From positions 2,001,501-2,065,500 of the forward strand of contig NZ_CP120635.1 of assembly GCF_021353295.2 (NCBI RefSeq): a stretch of DNA of 64,000 bases. Reading direction: 5' to 3'. The translations under genes and the position numbers were made by a program. Of the stretch, positions 26,468-34,537 are shown piece after piece. Below the pieces are notes generated by a model that worked only from the letters and a program-made list of their open reading frames with translations, was not told where the DNA came from and searched no databases. Numbering within the stretch: position 1 is the first letter of the stretch; each line of letters opens with the position of its first letter. The stretch comes from Pseudodesulfovibrio thermohalotolerans. GTDB taxonomy: Bacteria > Desulfobacterota > Desulfovibrionia > Desulfovibrionales > Desulfovibrionaceae.

Positions 26468-26525
26468 ACACTAGTTTCATCCACAACCAGGGCCGCAGGC
26501 GACAAGTCTGCGGCCCTTTTGTTTT
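26389..26525 (+). promoter_or_regulatory. candidate transcription attenuator before the symporter operon
   Basis: Four segments can pair in two ways. AACCGC (26389-26394) and GCTTCT (26399-26404) pair with GCGGTT (26441-26446) and AGAAGC (26431-26436), giving 12 pairs around a 4x4 internal loop. Alternatively GCCTGCGG (26437-26444) pairs perfectly with CCGCAGGC (26493-26500), which is the 5' arm of the terminator at 26490-26516. The first fold would free the terminator; the second would block it. Translation of the 34-codon frame could choose between them. Confidence 0.4.
26490..26525 (+). terminator. rho-independent terminator inside the symporter leader
   Basis: A 9-bp perfect stem GGGCCGCAG/CTGCGGCCC with a 9-base loop is followed by TTTTGTTTTT. 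It sits 43 bases upstream of the symporter accessory gene, with no gene directly before it on this strand, so it is more likely a regulatory stop than the end of a gene. Confidence 0.75.
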
Positions 26526-26568
26526 TGGCGGCAGACGTGTTTCAGGCCCGCAATCAAGGGGCAAAATC

Positions 26569-26706
26569 ATGATGCTTGGACTGGGGAGTGTAGAGATTGC
26601 GCTGGCATTTTGGCTGTCCGTCGCGGCGACGGCCTTGTGCGTTGTTTACGGAATTGTAAATTGGAACAACAAGGGCAACGACAAAAACGGAGGAGGCGCC
26701 TCATGA
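26569..26706 (+). CDS. symporter small accessory protein
   Basis: A 45-residue protein, too short for routine ORF calling: start MMLGLGSVEIALAFW, one membrane segment (about 8-30), then a polar glycine/asparagine tail. Its stop overlaps the symporter start (ATGA), so the two are coupled. Its layout (LGLGS..., one membrane span, VYGIVNWN at the membrane exit) matches the tiny accessory subunits I recall beside sodium:solute symporters in Desulfovibrio and relatives. ATG 26569 or 26572 could be the start. Confidence 0.8.
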   Translation: MMLGLGSVEIALAFWLSVAATALCVVYGIVNWNNKGNDKNGGGAS

Positions 26707-28310
26707 CCGGCAAAATCATCGGCGTTCTCGTCTATCTCGCGGTCATTTTCTATCTCGGCTACAAGGCATGGCTCAAAACCAGGGAGTCCACAGACTACAT
26801 GCTCGCCGGAAGGTCCATGAACCCGTTCGTGCTTGCCATGTCCTACGGAGCGACCTTCATCTCCACATCGGCCATCGTGGGCTTCGGCGGCGTGTCCGGT
26901 ATGTTCGGCATGTCTCTGCTCTGGCTGACCTTTTTGACAATTTTTGTCGGGATTTTCGTGGCAATGGTCTTTTTTGGAAAGCGTACCCGGCGTATGGGGC
27001 TTGCGCTCGACTCGCACACCTTCCCTGAATTCCTGGGCAGGCGGTACGGATCGAAGTTCATTCAGCAATTTTCCGGGGTTGTCATTTTTGTATTCATCCC
27101 GGTTTATGCGGCAGCCGTCCTCATCGGCATCTGTCGAATGCTCGAAGTGGCTTTCCCGGCCGTGAGCTACGGCGTATGGCTGATCCTCGTCACCGCCGTG
27201 GTGGCTGTTTACGTGATTACCGGCGGACTCAAGGCGGTCATGTACACTGACGCGTTCCAGGGGACCGTCATGGCGGCCATGATGCTCATCCTCATCGTCA
27301 CCACCTATACCCTGCTCGGCGGCGTGACCGAGGCGCACCAGGCGTTGACCGATCTGGCGGGGCTGGTTCCGGCCGGACTGGCCAAGGGCGGCATGACGGG
27401 ATGGACCACGGGGCCTGATTTCGAATCGCCCATAGGCCTCACCGTATACACGACAATAATCTATGGCGTGGGCATCGGCGTGCTGGCGCAGCCGCAGTTG
27501 GTCATCCGGTACATGACCGTGCCTTCCGACCGAGAACTGAACCGGGCCGTCGCCATCGGCGGAGTATTCATCCTGCTCATGACGGGCGTGGCCTTTGTGG
27601 CGGGCGCATTGTCCAACGTGGTCTTCCACAAGGAATTCGGCAAGGTGGCCATCGCCGTTGCGAATAACAACTTCGACAGCATCATTCCGCTGTATATCGA
27701 TAAGGTCATGCCCGGCTGGTTTTCCGGCCTGTTCCTGGTGGCCATGTTCGCGGCGGCCATGTCGACCATGAGCTCCCAGTATCATGTTGGCGGGACATCG
27801 CTTTCCCGAGACTTTCTGGAGCAGTATGTGTCCGTGGGCAACGGCGGATCGTCCATGAAGCTCAACCGGCTCGGCGTGACCGTGGCCATCGTGGCTACAC
27901 TGGTCTGGGCCTGGCTCCTGCCCGGCGGCGTCATTGCCCGGGCCACGGCCTTCTTCTTCGGCCTGTGCGCGGCCTCCTTCCTGCCCATTTACGTGCTCGG
28001 CCTGTATTGGAAAGGGATGACCAAGACAGGAGCCAAGGTTTCCATGGTCGGCGGTTTCGGCGCATCCATGTTCTGGCTGCTCTTCATCCACGTCAAGGAA
28101 GCGGGGTTCATCGGCCTGTGCCAGGCCATGTTCGACAAAGCGACGTTGGTGGCCGACGCCGCGCCCGGTTCCTGGATGTGGCTGATGCAGTGGGTGGACC
28201 CCAATGTGGTCGCCCTGCCCGTGTCTCTGGTCCTTGCGGTGGGCGTCAGCCTGGCCACCCGACGAATCGAGGAAAAACACCTGGACCTTTGTTGGGAGGG
28301 ACTCCGTTAA
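26703..28310 (+). CDS. sodium:solute symporter (SSS family)
   Basis: A 535-residue transporter with about 13 membrane segments. The SSS pattern is clear: DYMLAGRSMNPFVLAMSYGATFISTSAIVGFGG near residues 31-65, TGGLKAVMYTDAFQG, and AMFAAAMSTMSSQYHVGGTSLSRDF. These proteins take up organic acids, amino acids or vitamins with sodium; the substrate cannot be told. ATG 26703 is chosen because of the ATGA overlap with the small accessory gene; the frame is open back to 26610 but that part covers the accessory gene. An attenuator-like leader lies upstream and a terminator follows. Confidence 0.92.
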   Translation: MTGKIIGVLVYLAVIFYLGYKAWLKTRESTDYMLAGRSMNPFVLAMSYGATFISTSAIVGFGGVSGMFGMSLLWLTFLTIFVGIFVAMVFFGKRTRRMGLALDSHTFPEFLGRRYGSKFIQQFSGVVIFVFIPVYAAAVLIGICRMLEVAFPAVSYGVWLILVTAVVAVYVITGGLKAVMYTDAFQGTVMAAMMLILIVTTYTLLGGVTEAHQALTDLAGLVPAGLAKGGMTGWTTGPDFESPIGLTVYTTIIYGVGIGVLAQPQLVIRYMTVPSDRELNRAVAIGGVFILLMTGVAFVAGALSNVVFHKEFGKVAIAVANNNFDSIIPLYIDKVMPGWFSGLFLVAMFAAAMSTMSSQYHVGGTSLSRDFLEQYVSVGNGGSSMKLNRLGVTVAIVATLVWAWLLPGGVIARATAFFFGLCAASFLPIYVLGLYWKGMTKTGAKVSMVGGFGASMFWLLFIHVKEAGFIGLCQAMFDKATLVADAAPGSWMWLMQWVDPNVVALPVSLVLAVGVSLATRRIEEKHLDLCWEGLR

Positions 28311-28335
28311 TTCATCATACCTAAATGTGACCTCA

Positions 28336-28366
28336 GGGCGTCGCTCCGGTGGGGCGGCGTCCTTTT
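28336..28366 (+). terminator. terminator of the symporter operon
   Basis: GGGCGTCGC (28336-28344) pairs with GCGGCGTCC (28354-28362), nine pairs including two G-T, followed by TTTT. Confidence 0.6.
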
Positions 28367-28521
28367 CATCGTAATGGACACGGTGCGAGCGCGATTTGGG
28401 CGATTCATTGCGAAAAGGCATTCCGGTTACGACTCGAAACCCTTTATCTCCGCCGATTGACAGTTGCTTTCAATGCGAACATAAACAACCATTCGTTCAA
28501 CACAAAGTATAGAGACGCACA

Positions 28522-28980
28522 ATGAACAAGATCGACGTAAACGTGAAGTTCCTGCATGAAGTTTGGAAGGAAAACAAACTGGCCTACGCCACGGAGCACT
28601 CGGCGGGTTTGGACCTGCGCGCCTGCATCGACACCGACGAAGTCGAGATCGGCCCGGGTGAAAAAGCGGCCATCCCGGCCGGAGTGGCCATCGAAATCCG
28701 TGAACCGGGCGTGGCCGGGTATGTGTTCTCCCGTAGCGGCCTGGGCACCAAGGAAGGACTGACTGTCAGCCAGGGCGTCGGCGTCATCGATCCGGATTAT
28801 CGCGGAGAGATCAAGGTCTCGCTGCTCAACACCTCGGGCGAAATGCGACGAATCAAACGCGGGCAACGCATTGCCCAACTCGTTTTCATGCCCATATTTC
28901 AAGCGACAATCACCCCCGTTGAGGAACTCGGCGAGACCGCGCGCGGCGCGGGCGGGTTCGGCTCCACCGGGAAACACTAA
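28522..28980 (+). CDS. dut: deoxyuridine 5'-triphosphate nucleotidohydrolase
   Basis: A 152-residue trimeric-type dUTPase with all five motifs: SAGLDLRA, SRSGLG, GVIDPDYRGE, RGQRIAQLVF and the C-terminal arm GAGGFGSTG. It hydrolyses dUTP to dUMP, keeping uracil out of DNA and feeding dTMP synthesis. It ends 15 bases before argD. The ribosome site is weak. The 155 bases before it hold the symporter terminator and nothing else I can name. Confidence 0.96.
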   Translation: MNKIDVNVKFLHEVWKENKLAYATEHSAGLDLRACIDTDEVEIGPGEKAAIPAGVAIEIREPGVAGYVFSRSGLGTKEGLTVSQGVGVIDPDYRGEIKVSLLNTSGEMRRIKRGQRIAQLVFMPIFQATITPVEELGETARGAGGFGSTGKH

Positions 28981-28995
28981 ATAGCGAGAACGACA

Positions 28996-30204
28996 ATGTC
29001 TCAGAAATTCGATGCGATAAAGGAACGGGAATCGAATCTGTTGTGTAATACCTACGGCCGCTATCCGCTGGCCGTGTCGCGGGCCAAGGGCTGCCGCCTC
29101 TATGATTTGGACGGCAACGAATACCGCGACTTCCTGGCGGGCATCGCCGTGTGCTCCCTGGGCCACAGCCGCGACGATCTGGCCGACGTAATGGCCGAGC
29201 AAGCGCGGAAGATGGTTCACGTTTCAAACCTCTTTTATCAGGAACCTCAGCTCGACCTGGCCGAAAAGCTGCTCTCCACCTGCGCGGCAGGCAAGGTCTT
29301 CTTCTGCAACTCCGGAGCCGAAGCCAACGAGGGAGCCATCAAGCTGGCCCGCAAGTACATGCGCACCGTGCGCAACGAGGACCGCTACGAAATCATTACC
29401 CTCGAAAAATCCTTCCACGGCCGGACGTTGTCCACGCTGACCGCCACCGGCCAGGCCGGTCCCATCAAGGAGGGGTACAGCCCTCTGCCCGATGGATTCG
29501 TGACCGTGCCTTTCGGTAACGTCAACGCGTTGCGTGGAGCCATCAACTTGCATACCGCCGCCATCATGGTCGAGATGGTCCAGGGCGAAGGCGGCGTGCG
29601 TCCCCTGCCCACGGATTACGTCAACGACATCGTGGCGCTGTGCAAGGAAAACGGCATTTTGCTCATCGTGGACGAGGTGCAGACCGGCGTTTGCCGCACG
29701 GGCCGTTTCTGGGCGCATCAGCATTACGGCGTCACTCCCGATATCTTCACCTCGGCCAAGGCCTTGGCCAACGGACTGCCCATGGGCGCGGTCCTGTGCT
29801 CAAACGAGGTCGCCAAGGGATTTACACCCGGCTCCCACGCCACCACTTTCGGCGGCGGCGCGCTGGTCGCATCCGTTGCTGCAAAGGTCATCGACATCAT
29901 GATCGAGGAAAAGATGGCCGAACGCGCTCTTAAAATGGGCGAATTCGCCAGGGAGCAGGTTTTCAAGCTCAAGGAAAAGCACCCCGATACCATTGCCGGA
30001 ACGCGTGGCCTGGGACTGCTCTTCGGCATTGAGTTGTCCAAGAACGGTCGGGAGATCTGGAACGGCCTCCTTGAGCACAGGATTGTCTGCAACCTGACCC
30101 AGGGGACCATCCTGCGTCTTGTGCCGCCCCTGACCATCACCGAGGACGACATCACCGCTTTTGTCCAGGCTTTGGACGAGGTCCTGACCGCTATCGAGGA
30201 ATAG
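28996..30204 (+). CDS. argD: acetylornithine aminotransferase family protein
   Basis: A 402-residue class III PLP aminotransferase. NSGAEANEGAIKLAR, VEMVQGEGGVRP, LIVDEVQTGVCRTGRFW and the PLP lysine in TSAKALANGLPMGA are present. The best fit is acetylornithine / N-succinyldiaminopimelate aminotransferase in arginine and lysine synthesis. Related class III enzymes share most of these motifs, so the substrate is inferred from overall pattern. Confidence 0.9.
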   Translation: MSQKFDAIKERESNLLCNTYGRYPLAVSRAKGCRLYDLDGNEYRDFLAGIAVCSLGHSRDDLADVMAEQARKMVHVSNLFYQEPQLDLAEKLLSTCAAGKVFFCNSGAEANEGAIKLARKYMRTVRNEDRYEIITLEKSFHGRTLSTLTATGQAGPIKEGYSPLPDGFVTVPFGNVNALRGAINLHTAAIMVEMVQGEGGVRPLPTDYVNDIVALCKENGILLIVDEVQTGVCRTGRFWAHQHYGVTPDIFTSAKALANGLPMGAVLCSNEVAKGFTPGSHATTFGGGALVASVAAKVIDIMIEEKMAERALKMGEFAREQVFKLKEKHPDTIAGTRGLGLLFGIELSKNGREIWNGLLEHRIVCNLTQGTILRLVPPLTITEDDITAFVQALDEVLTAIEE

Positions 30205-30262
30205 GCGGCCGGCTTGACCGTCTGATAGCTAAGGCGTATTCCGTTAATCGAGGTATCGAGTC

Positions 30263-30472
30263 ATGAACGGCGTCGCTTCCATGGATTCCGCGTCGGAGTA
30301 TTGGACCGGGCGCGAGCAACAAACGGAACGGGTCTCCCCTTCCGAAAGGGTGTCCGACGACGTGAAAACTCCTGCCGAAATCCAGGCGGATGCCGTTGCA
30401 CAGGCCGAAAAGACCACTCTCAACGATTTTCGGTATACGGGCAAAGGCTCGTTCATCGACAAGGTATTCTAG
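30263..30472 (+). CDS. small hypothetical protein
   Basis: A 69-residue acidic, soluble, probably unstructured protein ending FRYTGKGSFIDKVF. A CGAGGT ribosome site lies 8 bases before ATG. Codon use looks like that of the neighbours and it fills a gap between argD and prmA. I do not recognise it. The hydrophobic/aromatic end after a charged, disordered start suggests a short binding peptide, which is inference only. Confidence 0.55.
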   Translation: MNGVASMDSASEYWTGREQQTERVSPSERVSDDVKTPAEIQADAVAQAEKTTLNDFRYTGKGSFIDKVF

Positions 30473-30498
30473 CTTGGCTCATTGACGACGCAATCAAT

Positions 30499-30525
30499 CA
30501 AGGCCGGGGCACGTACCCGGCCTTG
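30499..30525 (+). terminator. hairpin between the small gene and prmA
   Basis: A 10-bp perfect stem CAAGGCCGGG/CCCGGCCTTG with a 7-base loop, followed only by TCAT rather than a T-run. It may be a weak terminator or a processing site. Confidence 0.4.
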
Positions 30526-30552
30526 TCATATCAAATGGAGACAATCCACCCC

Positions 30553-31416
30553 ATGTCCACCCTTCTGAAGATCGAATTTATCATCCCCGAGGAGACCGCC
30601 GACGCAGCCGGTGTGTTCATCGCCTCCAAAATTCCCCAAGGCTGGGAGGAGACCCTCACCGGAGACGGCCGCAAGTTCACGTTGTACCTTGAAGACCATC
30701 CTCTGGGACAAGAGGTGGTCGAAGCTTTCCGCGAGCATTTCCCCGAAGGCGGCGTGACCTGCTCCGAACAGGAGTCCGAAAACTGGGCCATGGCCTGGAA
30801 GGACTTTTTCGTCCCGGTCAACTGCGGGGATACGTTCCGCATCTACCCCCCGTGGCTGAATGACGACGAAGAGAACGGAACCACCCATATCGTCATCGAG
30901 CCGAAGATGGCCTTTGGAACCGGCCACCACGCCACCACCTCGCTGTGCTTGGCGACCATCGGCAGACTGGCCAAGGCCGGCACCATCCGCGCCGGACAGA
31001 CCTTCCTTGACCTTGGCACCGGCTCCGGCATTCTCGCCATCGGGTTGTCCAAGCTCGGCCTGACCGGCATCGGCCTGGACATCGATCCGCAGGCAGTGGC
31101 CTGCGCCGTGGAAAACGTGGAGGCCAACGACGTTGCCGAATCCATCAACTTGGCCGTCGGCTCCATCGATTGTGTTGAAGAGGGACGAACCTTCGACCTC
31201 GTGGTGGCCAACATCCTCTCCGGGCCGCTCATCGAAATGGCGGGCGACATCCTCGCCAGGGTCGCTCCCGGCGGCTCGTTGGTTTTGTCCGGCATCCTCG
31301 CCGACAAGCAATCCGACGCTGTGGCCGAGGCCTACTGCCGACATGGCCTGGACGAGCCTCAGCGGTTTATCGAAGGTGAATGGATTTGCCTGGTCTGGGA
31401 GAATTTGAGGAGATAG
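30553..31416 (+). CDS. prmA: ribosomal protein L11 methyltransferase
   Basis: A 287-residue SAM-dependent methyltransferase with an N-terminal substrate domain, the linker segment IEPKMAFGTGHHATT and SAM motif FLDLGTGSGILAIG, plus VVANILSGPL for the catalytic loop. It trimethylates ribosomal protein L11. ATG 30553 follows GGAGA by 11 bases; an ATG at 30535 in frame lacks any ribosome site. Four bases separate it from the next gene. Confidence 0.92.
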   Translation: MSTLLKIEFIIPEETADAAGVFIASKIPQGWEETLTGDGRKFTLYLEDHPLGQEVVEAFREHFPEGGVTCSEQESENWAMAWKDFFVPVNCGDTFRIYPPWLNDDEENGTTHIVIEPKMAFGTGHHATTSLCLATIGRLAKAGTIRAGQTFLDLGTGSGILAIGLSKLGLTGIGLDIDPQAVACAVENVEANDVAESINLAVGSIDCVEEGRTFDLVVANILSGPLIEMAGDILARVAPGGSLVLSGILADKQSDAVAEAYCRHGLDEPQRFIEGEWICLVWENLRR

Positions 31417-31420
31417 CCGC

Positions 31421-32074
31421 ATGTCCAGGTCCGGTCTGCTGATGGACATGTACGACGCCATGCTGGCGACGCTCGGCCCAAGCAAATGGTGGCCGGGCGA
31501 AACGCCCTTTGAAATAGCCATCGGGGCCATTCTCACACAGAACACCAATTGGAAAAACGTGGAAAAGGCTTTGGGCAACCTCAAGAACGCCGGAGTGCTT
31601 GAGGCGGAACCGCTTTATGCCTTGCCCGTGCCGAGGCTGGCCGAATTGATTCGGCCAGCCGGGTATTACAACGTCAAGGCGCGACGTATTCACAATTTCC
31701 TTGAATTCCTCAAAGAAGAGGCCGAGTTCGATCTGCTTTCGCTCAAGAACAGGGACTTGGCCGAACTTAGGCTCAAGGTTCTCGGCATCAACGGCATCGG
31801 CCCGGAGACGGGGGACTGTATCCTGCTTTACGCATTGGACTTTCCTACCTTTGTGGTGGATGCCTACACCGCCAGGATCGTCGGCCGCCACGGACTGGCA
31901 TGGGAAGACATAGACTATCATGGGCTTCAGGGCCTTTTCATGGACGTCCTGCCGGAAGATGTGGCATTGTACAATGAATATCACGCCCTCATTGTCCGCG
32001 TGGGCGCGAACTGGTGCCGAAAAAAGGCGGGCCTTTGCGAATCCTGTCCCCTTCAACCTTTCCTTGAACAATAG
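31421..32074 (+). CDS. endonuclease III-like HhH-GPD DNA glycosylase with altered active site
   Basis: A 217-residue base-excision repair protein. The helix-hairpin-helix LGINGIGPET (121-130) and catalytic Asp147 (VVDAYT) are clear. At the position of the endonuclease III lysine there is Glu129, so it should be a glycosylase without the lysine-based lyase step. The C-terminal cluster site has Cys199, Cys206 and Cys209 in the right spacing, but the fourth position (215) is Leu, so a normal [4Fe-4S] cluster is doubtful. This resembles the MagIII type of 3-methyladenine glycosylase. The substrate is not shown. Confidence 0.85.
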   Translation: MSRSGLLMDMYDAMLATLGPSKWWPGETPFEIAIGAILTQNTNWKNVEKALGNLKNAGVLEAEPLYALPVPRLAELIRPAGYYNVKARRIHNFLEFLKEEAEFDLLSLKNRDLAELRLKVLGINGIGPETGDCILLYALDFPTFVVDAYTARIVGRHGLAWEDIDYHGLQGLFMDVLPEDVALYNEYHALIVRVGANWCRKKAGLCESCPLQPFLEQ

Positions 32075-32079
32075 GTCGC

Positions 32080-33186
32080 ATGAGAAAACTTCTCGCCATC
32101 ATAACGTGCTGTGTCATTTTGCTGCCCTCCGTGGCGCTTGGCCAGGCCCGCGACGAGGTTTTGAGCGAGTCCTTGCAGAAGGAGCACCAGAAGGCGGACG
32201 AAAATGAGCAGAAAGTTCGCGATCTGACAAAGAAGGCCGGAAGGATATCCACCCGGCTTGCGGATATCGGAAGCGAGGTGACGCAGCTCAAAGGACGCAT
32301 CAAAGAGCAGGAGAAGACGCTGGCTTCCATCCATGAGCGCGAGCGGCTGGCGCGCCAGGAGTATCTTGCCCTGGAAAAGGACAAGGAGCGCATTTCCCTG
32401 GAGCTTTCCGGGCTCATGCGCACCCTGTGGCCGGTGCACATGCAAAACGTCAGGTCGCGGTTCAACGGGGTGGAAGACTGGGCCATGTTCGACCGGCGCT
32501 TCAACTGGCTGGCGGATATCTATGCGGCCACAAGCCGCAAGCTCGACGAAGCGAAGACCAATTCCGAGCGGATCGCCGAAAATCTGGAAAATCAGCGTCG
32601 CCTGGCCGAAGCGGCGGAAAAGCAGCTTTCGCAGGTGAACAAAAGCAAGGATAAACTGCTGGACAACCAGTACGCCCTGCGCCGGAACCTCAAGAAGGTC
32701 AACCGGGAGAAGGAAAGCGCCGAGGCCGAGCTGACCGCGATTCTGGGAACCATCGCCGATCTCAAGTACCAATTGCAGTCTCAGAAGACCAAGCGGTTCG
32801 CCCTGTACAAGAGTGCCCTGCCCTGGCCGGTCAGGGGACGCGTGGTATCAAGTTTCAATCTGAAAGCCACTCCCCCTGTGCGCGGTCTGGCCATCGGAGC
32901 CGCCGAAGGGAGCACGGTACAGTCCGTCTTCTGGGGCAAGGTGGTGCACAATGATACCCTGCGCGGCTTCGGACGCGTGGTCATCATATACCACGGATAC
33001 AATTATTACAGCCTTTATGCCTATTTATCGGATACGTTCGTTCGTAATGGGCAGGAAGTCGAAAAGAATGAGCCCCTGGGCACCGTGGGCTATTTCCCCA
33101 AGGTGGACGGGGCCGGGTTGTATTTTGAATTGCGTTTTCACCAAAAACCAATTAACCCAGAAACTTGGTTAACCGCAACAAGATGA
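32080..33186 (+). CDS. EnvC-like murein hydrolase activator (degenerate LytM)
   Basis: A 368-residue exported protein: signal peptide (MRKLLAIITCCVILLPSVALG), a long coiled coil (about 25-245), and a C-terminal LytM/M23 domain from about 250 (PVRGRVVSSF ... LYFELRFHQKPINPETWL). The metal-binding HxxxD is replaced by RGLAI and the HxH by YAY, so it cannot be a zinc peptidase. This is the known EnvC condition, in which the domain activates amidases at the division site. It leads an EnvC-CtpA-YibQ-like gene trio seen in many Gram-negatives. Confidence 0.9.
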   Translation: MRKLLAIITCCVILLPSVALGQARDEVLSESLQKEHQKADENEQKVRDLTKKAGRISTRLADIGSEVTQLKGRIKEQEKTLASIHERERLARQEYLALEKDKERISLELSGLMRTLWPVHMQNVRSRFNGVEDWAMFDRRFNWLADIYAATSRKLDEAKTNSERIAENLENQRRLAEAAEKQLSQVNKSKDKLLDNQYALRRNLKKVNREKESAEAELTAILGTIADLKYQLQSQKTKRFALYKSALPWPVRGRVVSSFNLKATPPVRGLAIGAAEGSTVQSVFWGKVVHNDTLRGFGRVVIIYHGYNYYSLYAYLSDTFVRNGQEVEKNEPLGTVGYFPKVDGAGLYFELRFHQKPINPETWLTATR

Positions 33187-33235
33187 ACCGTCGTTAACCC
33201 AACATTTTCAGGACTCCGTTATTCGGGAGGCGTTC

Positions 33236-34519
33236 ATGCGTGTCACGCTTTGGATAGTCACTTTCTTGCTTCTTTTCACTCTTACCGTCGCCCCCGGCCA
33301 GACCATCGCGGCCAAGGGAGACCAGTTCGAAGCTCTCAAGACCTTTTCGCAGGTGCTGGACCTTGTTGAAGGCAACTACGTCAAGCCTGTTACCAAGAAA
33401 GAGCTCATCGACAACTCCATCAAGGGTATGCTCGAAGAGCTGGACCCCCACTCCACGTATCTTTCCCCCGAGGACTTCAAGGACATGCAGGTGGATACCG
33501 CCGGCAAGTTCAGCGGCATCGGCATCGAGATCAGCATGGACCAGGGGCGTATCGTGGTTGTCTCCCCCATCGAGGACACTCCGGCCTACAAGGCTGGCCT
33601 GCTGGCGGGCGATATCATTCTTGAGATCGACGGCGAATCCACCCAGGACATGACCCTCATGGACGCGGTCAAACTGATCCGCGGCGAAAAGGGCTCCACC
33701 GTCACGCTGCTCATCCTTCACAAGGGCTCCAACAAGCCGCTTGAGGTGGCCATTGTTCGCGGGACCATCCCCATCGTCAACGTCAAGACCCAGTCTCTTG
33801 AGGACGGGTATCTCTATCTCCGCCTGACCAAGTTCCAGGAGTCCTCCACCAAGAATCTGCGTGCCGCCATCGCCGGGTATCGTAAGCATCACGAACTCAA
33901 GGGCATCGTCTTCGACCTGCGCAACAACCCCGGTGGTCTGCTGAACCAAGCGGTTTCCGTGGCTGACACCTTCCTTGAGGGCGGCACCATCGTCTACATT
34001 CAGGGCAGGAACAAGGCCGATCGCAAGGATTTCTACGCTTCCAAGGAATCCGGCGAAGTCAAGGTGCCCATGGTCACGCTCATCAACGCGGGGTCTGCTT
34101 CGGCTTCGGAGATCGTCGCCGGAGCCCTTCAGGATCTCAAGCGTTCCCTCATTATCGGCGAGCGTTCCTTCGGAAAGGGATCGGTCCAGCAGATCATCCC
34201 CCTGTCCGACGGCTCGGGCATCAAGCTGACCACTTCGCTCTACTACACCCCGAGCGGACGCTCCATTCAGGCCAAGGGCATCGAACCCGACCTGCGCATT
34301 CCGTTCGTGGCCCCGAGTGAGGACGAGATGAGTATGCGCGATCGTTTCACGGTTCGTGAGAAGGACCTGAGCGGCCATTTGGAAAATGGTCAGAAGACCG
34401 CCAAGCGCAAGCGTGACGAGGACGCCGAAAAGGCCAAGGACATGCTCGCCCGGGACAACCAGTTGCGTATGGCCCTGGAGTTGGTCAAGAGCCTGCCAAA
34501 GATGAAGGAAATTCAGTAA
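33236..34519 (+). CDS. ctpA: carboxyl-terminal processing protease, S41 family
   Basis: A 427-residue periplasmic serine protease: signal peptide (about 1-26), a PDZ domain (about 90-165) and the S41 catalytic domain with DLRNNPGGLL, nucleophile Ser in NAGSASASEIVAGAL and base Lys in SFGKGSVQ. The tail after 350 is highly charged and helical. A GGGAGG ribosome site precedes ATG. It sits between an EnvC-like activator and a YibQ-like deacetylase, consistent with a role in peptidoglycan hydrolase control. Confidence 0.95.
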   Translation: MRVTLWIVTFLLLFTLTVAPGQTIAAKGDQFEALKTFSQVLDLVEGNYVKPVTKKELIDNSIKGMLEELDPHSTYLSPEDFKDMQVDTAGKFSGIGIEISMDQGRIVVVSPIEDTPAYKAGLLAGDIILEIDGESTQDMTLMDAVKLIRGEKGSTVTLLILHKGSNKPLEVAIVRGTIPIVNVKTQSLEDGYLYLRLTKFQESSTKNLRAAIAGYRKHHELKGIVFDLRNNPGGLLNQAVSVADTFLEGGTIVYIQGRNKADRKDFYASKESGEVKVPMVTLINAGSASASEIVAGALQDLKRSLIIGERSFGKGSVQQIIPLSDGSGIKLTTSLYYTPSGRSIQAKGIEPDLRIPFVAPSEDEMSMRDRFTVREKDLSGHLENGQKTAKRKRDEDAEKAKDMLARDNQLRMALELVKSLPKMKEIQ

Positions 34520-34537
34520 AGGAACTGAGCTTCGCCA

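Noticed and set aside
26229..26570. 113-codon minus-strand frame with a poly-lysine stretch
   Set aside because: The lysines come from the T-rich leader on the other strand; no ribosome site; covers the terminator and leader structure.
26646..28421. 591-codon open frame on the minus strand opposite the symporter
   Set aside because: Its His/Glu/Gly-rich translation is what antisense of a membrane protein in this GC range gives; no family pattern.
32080..33186. Active M23 endopeptidase
   Set aside because: The zinc ligands HxxxD and HxH are replaced, so it is an EnvC-like activator instead.
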